The notes under the pieces are model-generated. The model worked only from the letters and a program-made list of their open reading frames with translations, made no database searches and had not been told where the DNA came from. DNA of 47,869 nucleotides from Deltaproteobacteria bacterium. GTDB lineage: Bacteria > Myxococcota_A > Polyangia > DRWM01 > JAAZOP01. Below are positions 26,171-32,167 of this stretch, one piece after another. The stretch's first letter is position 1, and the number at the start of each line of letters is the position of its first letter. The translations under genes were made by a program, and so were the position numbers. Location: positions 1 through 47,869 of the forward strand of contig JACRCZ010000080.1 in NCBI GenBank assembly GCA_016218765.1, given 5' to 3'.

Positions 26171-27875
26171 CTAATCCACCTGCTGGGGGATCAGCCCCAT
26201 AACATTTGAGAATGACAGGCGAAATAGGCCTATCATCGTATCGAACCGGAAGCCGACGTCGCCGGTGAGGTCGATGGGGAAGACTTCGGCGCCGGCGTAG
26301 CCTGGGAGTTGGAGTTCGACGTCGGTGGCGGAGGCGAGGGAGAAGAACCCGATGGAGGCGAAGACGTCGAGGCCGTAGAGGAAGCCGGTGCGGCTGCGGT
26401 AGAGGGGCCAGGAGTATTCGACGGCGATTTTCGCGGCCAGGTCTTCGTACTGCATTTCGCGGATGGCGGTGCCGAGGATGTTGTGAGCGGGGTAGGCGTG
26501 GAAGTTGAGGTCGAGGACCCTGCCTGGGATGAGATCGGAGAGGTCGCCGACGAAGAACTGGTCGAAGAGTGGGGCGTTGCCGACGATGGCGCCGGCGAAG
26601 ACGGCGAGGGTGACGACGTGGGTCCAGGGGAGCTGGAAGTGCATGGCCCAATCGACGGTGAACTTGGCGAAGGAGTAGTCGGAGCCGAAGACGCCGTGGG
26701 CGAAGTCGACGCCGGCTCGGAGGCGCATGCCGTTGGTGGGGAGGAACGGGTCGTCGCGGGTATCGTAGGCGAAGCTGGCTTGGAAGCCGGAGACGAGGGA
26801 CTGTCCTGGGAGCAGGTCGAGGGGGATGGGGGCGCTGACGGAGTTCGGGGGGTTGCCGCGCTGGTAGGACGCGGCGATGGGGAGGTCGGCATCGATCCAT
26901 TCGAAGCGGTAGGCGAGGTCGAGGCGCATGCGTTCGGAGAGGCGGACGCCGGTGCCCAGGGTGCCGCCTGCGCGCCAGTAGTCGATGGTGGCGTGTCCGG
27001 TTTCGGTGGTGCCGTCGGCGCGGAAGGAGGTGACTCCGTTCAAGCCGAGGTAGTCCTGGGCGTCGCTGACCTGGGCGGCGACGAGGAGGGACCAGTCGGA
27101 GCCGAGGAAGCTGGGGTCGACGAAGCGGAGGCGGTAGGCTTGTTGTTGGTCGCCGACGACGAACGCGGCGGAGAGCTGGCTGCCCGTGCCGAAGAGGTTC
27201 AGCTCGGTGACGCCGAGGCCGCCGAAGGGAGTGATGGTGGTGTAGCCGAAGGCGAGGTTTTCGACGACGAGGGTCCAGCGTTCGCGGACGTGGATCTGGA
27301 AGACGACCCAGCCGCGGCGGCTGCCGCGGCGCAGCGAGAAGCGGACTTCCTCGAAGAAGCCGGTGGCCAGGAGGGCGACCTTGCTCTGGTCGATGCGTTC
27401 GTCGTCGGCGCGGAAGGTTTCTCCCGGCTGCAGGAGCATGCTGCGGGTGATGGTTTCGGCGCGGGTGCGGTCGTTGCCGAGGACCTCGAGCTGTTCGAGG
27501 TAGTAGCGGACGACGTGGGCTTCGTCGGGGGCGCCGTCGGTCAGCGACTCGCCGGGCGGGGTGGGGGTGGGTTCGGGCGACGTAGCGGCTGCCGGGGGTG
27601 CGACTTCGGTGACGGTTCCTTCGAACTCGTCCGGGCCCAGCTCCGAGCCTGGTTCGGGGGGCGTGGGGGGCGGTTCGGGCGGGGCGGCGGCCTCGGGCGG
27701 GGCGACTTCGGTCGTGGCTTCGGCGGGTGCTGGGGGTTCGTCGGGGTCGGGGGTGGTCGTGGCGGTCGGCGGGTCGGGGTTGGGCGGCGGGAGTTGGGCG
27801 AGAGGGGAAGCCGGGAGGAGGGCCGTGGCGGCGAGGAGGAGGAGGAGGAGGGAGGGAGGGGCAGGGCTTCGCCAT
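26171..27875 (-). CDS. Second Omp85/D15-type barrel protein; signal peptide out of frame at a microsatellite
   Basis: After a Pro/Glu-rich linker (PPEAAAPPEPPPTPP) comes a single POTRA-like unit (YYLEQLEVLGNDRTRAETITR, GFFEEVRFSLRRG) and an Omp85 barrel ending in SFSNVMGLIPQQVD. The frame upstream runs without a Met straight through the preceding gene. The only plausible ATG (27875, MAKPCP) is one base out of frame; deleting one base in the CTCC/CTC tract (27833-27861) joins it to SLLLLLLAATALLPASPLAQ, an ideal signal peptide, and gives 567 aa. Coordinates assume that. Alternatives are a long GTG-started reading or a switched-off gene. Its role would be outer-membrane protein or lipid insertion. 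Confidence 0.75.
27833..27861. repeat. GAGGAG microsatellite in the Omp85 signal-peptide coding region
   Basis: Six tandem GAG/GGA trinucleotides followed by three GGGA units. A one-base change here decides whether the ATG at 27875 is in frame with the Omp85 coding region. Confidence 0.85.
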
Positions 27876-27928
27876 TCTCGCCGCGGCGGGGTGTCGCGCG
27901 AGAACCGCGAGGTTCCGCGCCCCGAATT

Positions 27929-27963
27929 TCGCGCAGAGGCGCAGAGGCGCAGAGGCCGCAGGA
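27929..27963. repeat. CGCAGAGG-type word repeat
   Basis: GCGCAGAGGCGCAGAGG repeated three times and ending GGCCGCAGG, in the gap between cdsA and the start of the Omp85 gene. On the minus strand it reads as VLRPLRLCASAR in the Omp85 frame, which is probably not translated. Upstream (27896-27920) is a GCGCGAGAACCGCGAGG element that resembles 34851-34866. Confidence 0.8.
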
Positions 27964-28002
27964 CCGACTTTGGCGGGACCCTGGAGGGAGGGGTGAGCAC
28001 GA

Positions 28003-28935
28003 TCACCTTCCCAGGGGGATGAACAGGCCGCGGGCGAGGCCCCAGCCCAGGACGAAGAGGCCGGTGGGGAGGAGGGCATCGATGCGGTCGAGGAGGCCGC
28101 CGTGGCCCGGGAGGATTTTTCCCGAGTCCTTGACGCCGACGCTGCGTTTGAGGGCCGATTCGAAGAGGTCGCCGACCTGGCCGACGGCGCCGGCCAGGAG
28201 GGCCAGGAGGGCGACGTCCAGCCATGGCAGTTCGGGGAGGTACCAGAGGCGGGCGGTGACGAGGACGGTGGCGCTGCCCAGGAGGCCGCCGATGGATCCT
28301 TCCCAGGTTTTTTTCGGGCTGAGGCGGGGATGGAGTTTGTGTCGGCCGAGGAATCTGCCGGCGAAGTAGGCGAAGGTATCGCCGAGGAAGGTGAGGGCCA
28401 TGATGGTGAAGACCCAGCGGTCGCCGTGGACGAAGAGGAGTCGGAGGGTGGGGTAGACGGCCAGGCCGAGACCGACGTAGAGGGGAGCGAAGGTGAGGGC
28501 GGCGGCGCGGTGCGAGAAGGTCGTGATTTCGCGGGGGCGGAGTACAAGGAAGAGCATACAGAGGAGGAAGACGGCGGGGAACGGGGCGGCGAGGGCGAGT
28601 GGGAGGTATCGTGCGGCGAGGGCGGCTCCGGTGCCGACGGCGAGGGTGAGGGCGGTGCCGACGAGTCGTTCGGTGGGGTCGACGACGGCCGGGCACGGGG
28701 CGAGGACGGCGATGGCTTCCCAGCCTGCGGCGAGGCAGGCGGCGCCGCAGAAGGCGAGGAGCGACCATGGGGGGAGCCAGAAGACGGTGGCGAGGACCAT
28801 GGGGATGAGGACGCCTGCGGAGATGAAGCGCCAACCGAGGCCCGAGCGGTCGTGTTTGGGGGTGGGAGGGGTCGCGGCTGGTGATCCGACGGTGGGCGCC
28901 GGTTGGGTGGCGGTGGCCTGACCGTCGGTGTTCAT
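28003..28935 (-). CDS. cdsA: Phosphatidate cytidylyltransferase
   Basis: A 310-aa integral membrane enzyme that makes CDP-diacylglycerol from phosphatidic acid and CTP, the entry to phosphatidylglycerol and phosphatidylethanolamine synthesis. It has seven to eight hydrophobic helices, and the catalytic region LGDTFAYFAGRFLGRHKL...SPKKTWEGSIGG followed by the signature GQVGDLFESALKRSVGVKDS and LPGHGGLLDRID. The start ATG (28935) is preceded by AAGGA six bases away; its first residues MNTDGQ come from an ACAGATGAACAC-type repeat word. The polar N-terminal ~30 residues are probably not conserved. It heads the operon with Omp85, DUF4390-like, kinase and TlpA-like genes. Confidence 0.93.
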   Translation of the reverse strand: MNTDGQATATQPAPTVGSPAATPPTPKHDRSGLGWRFISAGVLIPMVLATVFWLPPWSLLAFCGAACLAAGWEAIAVLAPCPAVVDPTERLVGTALTLAVGTGAALAARYLPLALAAPFPAVFLLCMLFLVLRPREITTFSHRAAALTFAPLYVGLGLAVYPTLRLLFVHGDRWVFTIMALTFLGDTFAYFAGRFLGRHKLHPRLSPKKTWEGSIGGLLGSATVLVTARLWYLPELPWLDVALLALLAGAVGQVGDLFESALKRSVGVKDSGKILPGHGGLLDRIDALLPTGLFVLGWGLARGLFIPLGR

Positions 28936-28944
28936 GGTGGTTCC
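28915..28944. repeat. ACCATGAACACCGACGG word at the cdsA start
   Basis: On the minus strand GGAACCACCATGAACACCGA overlaps the cdsA start codon and matches, with small changes, GGAACCACCGATGAACACCG at 14804-14823. The repeat provides the ATG. Confidence 0.7.
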
Positions 28945-29092
28945 TTCCGTGGGAGATCGGGGCGGGTTCGGTGTCTTCCGCCGGCGATCCTCCCGTTCCT
29001 TGCACCGGGTCGCGCGACGGGAGAAGCTTGCCGTCGACGGGGCCTGGGCGTGGGGTTGTGGTACTACGTGGGGGCGGGCGAGTCAAACAGCG

Positions 29093-29205
29093 CAGAACGA
29101 AGAACGAAGAACGGAACAAGGAACAAGGAGCAGGGAGCAAGGAGCAAGGAACGAAACTGGGGACGAGGAACGGGGGCGGGGAATGGGGACGAGGAACGGG
29201 GAGAG
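29093..29205. repeat. GAACAAGG-type word repeat forming the leader of the DnaJ-like gene
   Basis: A purine-rich run of GAACGAAG, GGAACAAGG, GGAGCAAGG and GACGAGGAACGGGG words fills the leader up to the start codon at 29207. It contains many Shine-Dalgarno-like AAGGAG strings. Confidence 0.8.
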
Positions 29206-29206
29206 C

Positions 29207-30067
29207 ATGGAGCGGAGGAAGGATCCGTTGCGGCGGGCGAGGGAGGCGTTGGGGGTATCGAGTGGGGCGGGGATGGAGGAGGTGCGGCGTGCGGTCCGGC
29301 GACGGGCGAGGGAGCTGCATCCCGACCTTCGGCCCGGGGATCCGGCGGCGGAGGAGCGATTCAAGCGCTTGGTGGAGGCGTTGGGCGAGGTGACGGCGGC
29401 GGCGGGGAGGGCCGGGGGAAGGGAGGAGCGGCGGCGAGGGGGGGCGGGGCGGGCGCGGAACGTGGTGGCGGAGTTCGAGGTGCGTCTGGGTGAGGCGGAG
29501 CGGGGTGGGGCACACGAGTTGCGGTTGCGTGTGGTGTGTCCCGAGTGCGGGGGCAAGGGAGGGTCGTGTCCGGCGTGCCGGAAGCGGGGGAGTCGGACGG
29601 TGGAGCGGCTGGTTCGGGTGCAGGTACCTGCCGGTGCGCGGGACGGCGACGTCGTGCGAGTGGCGGGAGAAGGGGCGGCGGGGGGCGGGGCGGCGCGGGG
29701 CGATCTGCTGGTGCGGCTGGTGGTTCGGGTGCCGGAAGGGGTGCGTGTCGAGGGCGACGACGTGCATTTGGATTTGCCGTTGACGGTGGGAGAAGCGTGG
29801 GAGGGCGCGGGCATCGAGGTTCCGACGCCGGCGGGTCCGGTGCTGGTGACGGTGCCGCCTGGGGTGGACCCGCGGGCGGTGCTGCGGCTGCGCGAGCGTG
29901 GGTTGCGGCGGAGGGCGGCGGGTGGGGGCAGGCGAGGCGATCTTCTGTTGCACCCGCTCGTGGTCCTGCCGGATCGTCGGGACGAGCGGACCGCCGTGGC
30001 GGTTGCCGGGCTGGCCGCTGGTTACTCCTGTGCGCCGCGACGGATGTTTCTTCGCGTGTTCGAGTGA
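29207..30067 (+). CDS. DnaJ-like co-chaperone with reduced zinc finger
   Basis: A 286-aa protein: N-terminal J domain with the HPD motif at residues 38-40 (ARELHPDLRPGD), a shortened zinc-finger segment, and C-terminal substrate-binding domains (VQVPAGARDGDVVRVAGEG, GDLLVRLVVRVPEGVRVEGDDVHLDLPLTVGEAWEGA). Classical DnaJ has four CxxCxGxG repeats (eight Cys); here only CPECGGKGGSCPAC remains, enough for one zinc at most. The J domain would stimulate a DnaK ATPase. I chose the ATG at 29207 (MERRKD) because upstream codons come from simple repeats; GGGGAGAG precedes it. The gene is divergent from cdsA. Confidence 0.85.
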   Translation: MERRKDPLRRAREALGVSSGAGMEEVRRAVRRRARELHPDLRPGDPAAEERFKRLVEALGEVTAAAGRAGGREERRRGGAGRARNVVAEFEVRLGEAERGGAHELRLRVVCPECGGKGGSCPACRKRGSRTVERLVRVQVPAGARDGDVVRVAGEGAAGGGAARGDLLVRLVVRVPEGVRVEGDDVHLDLPLTVGEAWEGAGIEVPTPAGPVLVTVPPGVDPRAVLRLRERGLRRRAAGGGRRGDLLLHPLVVLPDRRDERTAVAVAGLAAGYSCAPRRMFLRVFE

Positions 30068-30302
30068 AGGGTGGCGATATTCTGCGAGGGTGGTGGCGCA
30101 CGGGGACAGAGGGCGCCGTGGGTCTCGAGGGACGTCTTGGGGGGATGTCGAGGCCTTGGTGGTGACAACCCGGTTGGCCGGCTGACAACCGTGTGCTGCG
30201 CCGGGCCAGGTGCGGGGAGAGCCGATGGGGCTTCGTTCCGGGGGGAATTGTCCCGGATTGTCTGGAAGTCGGGCTGCCCGCCACGTTTCTGGTCGTCGTG
30301 GC

Positions 30303-30881
30303 ATGGTTGCGGCGGGTCTGGAGCGGCCGCCGGAGGGCGCGGTGGAGGTGGTTGGAACGTCGCACGGTGCGAGCCGGTATTTGGCGCCCGTGGCACCGGG
30401 GTTGCTGCTGTTTGCGGGCGTGGGGTGCTACTGGTCATACGTGGACCGCGAGGAGTGCGTGCCAACGCCGGGGTGTCTGGAGGGCGCCGTCGCCGTGTGC
30501 CTCGACGAGGTTGCGACTATCGTCCCCGGGGGGCCGGCCGACGACCCTGCCTGTCGTTCGATCGAGGTGACGGGCACGGAGGACTGCAGCAGCCCGGCCG
30601 GCGGGGTCCACATCGTCCGACGGGCGGGCGGGTCGGACATGGTCTGGGTGGAGGCGACGGTGCTGGAGGTGCCGTCCGGCGTCGCGCTCAGCGGCTACAG
30701 CGCTCCCGGGTCGGGGCCGGCCTGCGATCCGTGCGGGGGGGGCGGGGTCCGGTACGACAACCCCGTACCGGGGGACACCTACGTGGTGGACTTCGGTGCG
30801 CCTCCCGGCCTTTCCGAGATCGAACTCACCTACCTGGGAGGCGGCGTGCGGTATCGCGTGGTCGCATGCGCGCACGACTGA
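30303..30881 (+). CDS. Hypothetical lipoprotein
   Basis: A protein of ~190 aa with a lipoprotein signal (LAPVAPGLLLFAGVGC) and a Cys-containing mature domain (CVPTPGCLEGAVAVC, CDPCGGGG, ending RYRVVACAHD). The start is uncertain: ATG 30303 gives a long leader before the signal, and GTG codons near 30342-30348 would bring it closer. No family recognised. The leader carries two TGACAACC words (30163-30170, 30183-30190), spaced 20 bases start to start, which may be an operator or promoter element. The 140 bases before them show nothing else clear. Confidence 0.6.
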   Translation: MVAAGLERPPEGAVEVVGTSHGASRYLAPVAPGLLLFAGVGCYWSYVDREECVPTPGCLEGAVAVCLDEVATIVPGGPADDPACRSIEVTGTEDCSSPAGGVHIVRRAGGSDMVWVEATVLEVPSGVALSGYSAPGSGPACDPCGGGGVRYDNPVPGDTYVVDFGAPPGLSEIELTYLGGGVRYRVVACAHD

Positions 30882-30922
30882 GTACAGCCTCCCAGGAGTC
30901 CGGGACCACCTTCGCAACCGAA

Positions 30923-30942
30923 CCGCGCCCTTCAGGGCGCGG
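30923..30942 (+). terminator. Perfect 9-bp GC hairpin after the lipoprotein gene
   Basis: CCGCGCCCT (30923-30931) and AGGGCGCGG (30934-30942) are perfect complements with a two-base loop, 41 bases after the stop at 30881. No T-run follows, so it is at best a weak terminator; it may be part of the repeat-rich spacer that follows (GCGGGCTTCAGCCC at ~30963 and a GGCCCC run at ~31000). Confidence 0.45.
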
Positions 30943-31113
30943 GTGTGGCCGGGCGGGCCAGCCGCGGGCTTCAGCCCTGCCCGCATCGCCGCACCCCGGC
31001 CCCGGCCCCGGCCCCGAAGGGACTCGGCGGGGGACCCGCCGAGCAGGGCGCGGTTCCGTTGTGGCAGGCCCAGCCTTCGGCGTCGATTCGTGCTCACGCT
31101 CTCACCACCTCTC

Positions 31114-31183
31114 CCGTCGGCCTCGCCACCTCCCCTCTGCGCCCCACCCTGCTGTTGCACGTGAAACGCCGGTGTGGTTATTT
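31114..31183. repeat. 70-bp direct repeat, copy A
   Basis: Shares GTCGGCCTCGCCACCT at its left and a perfect 45-base right part (31139-31183) with copy B at 31293-31364; spacing 181 bases. The right part contains a parS-like site. No gene covers the region 30882-31455. Confidence 0.9.
31153..31168. promoter_or_regulatory. parS-like site 1 (ParB/Spo0J binding)
   Basis: TGTTGCACGTGAAACG matches the conserved bacterial parS consensus (TGTTTCACGTGAAACA) at 14 of 16 positions, including the central CACGTG and the GAAAC arm. It is repeated at 31334-31349. parS sites normally cluster near oriC, and dnaA is about 12 kb away. The left arm has G instead of T at position 5, so the palindrome is imperfect. 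Confidence 0.55.
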
Positions 31184-31252
31184 CAGGCAACGGGCAACAG
31201 CCAGTGATCCTTGCCCGTTGCCGGTCGCCGGTCGCCGGTTGCCTGTTACCTA
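31184..31252. repeat. GCAAC-type element with 12-bp perfect inverted arms
   Basis: GGCAACGGGCAA (31186-31197) and TTGCCCGTTGCC (31211-31222) pair perfectly around 13 bases; the right side continues with three GGTCGCC/GGTTGCC units. It lies exactly between the two copies of the 70-bp repeat and parS-like sites. Confidence 0.85.
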
Positions 31253-31292
31253 CCCGCGCAGCGCTCGGAACCACGCCGCAAGAGTGGATAGG

Positions 31293-31364
31293 CCGTCGGC
31301 CTCGCCACCTCTCCCGTCGGCGCCCCACCCTGCTGTTGCACGTGAAACGCCGGTGTGGTTATTT
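31293..31364. repeat. 70-bp direct repeat, copy B
   Basis: Second copy of the repeat at 31114-31183, with a perfect 45-base right part (31320-31364) and a second parS-like site at 31334-31349. Confidence 0.9.
31334..31349. promoter_or_regulatory. parS-like site 2 (ParB/Spo0J binding)
   Basis: Identical to the site at 31153-31168 (TGTTGCACGTGAAACG), 181 bases apart and in the same orientation. Confidence 0.55.
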
Positions 31365-31391
31365 GTGGTTGAAGGTGGTCTATGGTAGGAT
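31363..31391 (+). promoter_or_regulatory. Candidate sigma-70 promoter
   Basis: TTGTGG (31363-31368) and TAGGAT (31386-31391) are separated by 17 bases; the lipoprotein ATG is 64 bases downstream. It begins at the end of repeat copy B. Confidence 0.4.
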
Positions 31392-31455
31392 GTCGTCATG
31401 GAACCGTTGCGGCCACGTGTTTCGGGGCTCGCGACGGCGGAAAGGAGCGTCGGAC

Positions 31456-32118
31456 ATGCTGATTCGTCTCGCCCCCTTCATCGCGTGCGTTGCTGTCCTC
31501 TCCGGTTGTGGCCCGACCGAGACCGGCGACCTGACGGTTCGCTGGGGTGTGGGTCTGACCGGCACATGCACCGGCGCGTCCTTGCGACGGGTCGTCACCG
31601 AGCTGACGGGCTCGTACGGCGTCGTCGAGCGTCGGGACGAGGGGTGCGACACGGGGGTCGCGCGCTTCGTCGATGTGGCGGTGGGCACGTACGTGGCGCG
31701 CCTGGTCGGCTATGATGAAGAGGGCGTGGCTGCGTACGAGGCGACGGTGAACGGGGTGGAGGTGCGCGAGGGCGAGGAGGCGCGGCCGATTGTCGGTCGT
31801 CTGGCTCCGCGTCCGGGGGAGATCGGGCTGTCGTGGTACTTCCAGGGCGGTCGCCTTTGCTCGGCGTACGACGTCGGCACGGTGATGATCCACCTGTTCG
31901 CTTCCGACACCGAGGTCTTGCGGCGGGACGTGGCCTGCGAGCGGGGGGAGATGGTGCTGGGCGAGCTGGAGGCCGGTGCGTACGACGTGCGGCTGGATGC
32001 GATCGATCGTTCGGGCGGCATCTGGCACTCGTACACGTTGGCCGGGCTGAAGCTGCGGCCGGGGCACCATGTGGATCTCGAGGCGGCGCTGGCGGAGTGC
32101 GGGGGGCCGTGTTTGTGA
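31456..32118 (+). CDS. Hypothetical lipoprotein, beta-sandwich-like
   Basis: A 220-aa lipoprotein (signal APFIACVAVLSGCG) whose ATG is preceded by AAAGGAG. The mature part contains two sections that read like carboxypeptidase-regulatory or Ig-like sandwiches: VDVAVGTYVARLVGYDEEG and LGELEAGAYDVRLDAIDRSG. It has two or three Cys pairs (CTGASL...CDTG; CGGPC at the end). No family recognised. It converges on the Ig-domain/barrel gene, 49 bases apart. Location is probably the outer membrane or periplasm. Confidence 0.78.
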   Translation: MLIRLAPFIACVAVLSGCGPTETGDLTVRWGVGLTGTCTGASLRRVVTELTGSYGVVERRDEGCDTGVARFVDVAVGTYVARLVGYDEEGVAAYEATVNGVEVREGEEARPIVGRLAPRPGEIGLSWYFQGGRLCSAYDVGTVMIHLFASDTEVLRRDVACERGEMVLGELEAGAYDVRLDAIDRSGGIWHSYTLAGLKLRPGHHVDLEAALAECGGPCL

Positions 32119-32167
32119 CGTCCGGCGGCCGGGGGACGTCCGGGCGGATCGTGTTCCTCGTGGCCGG

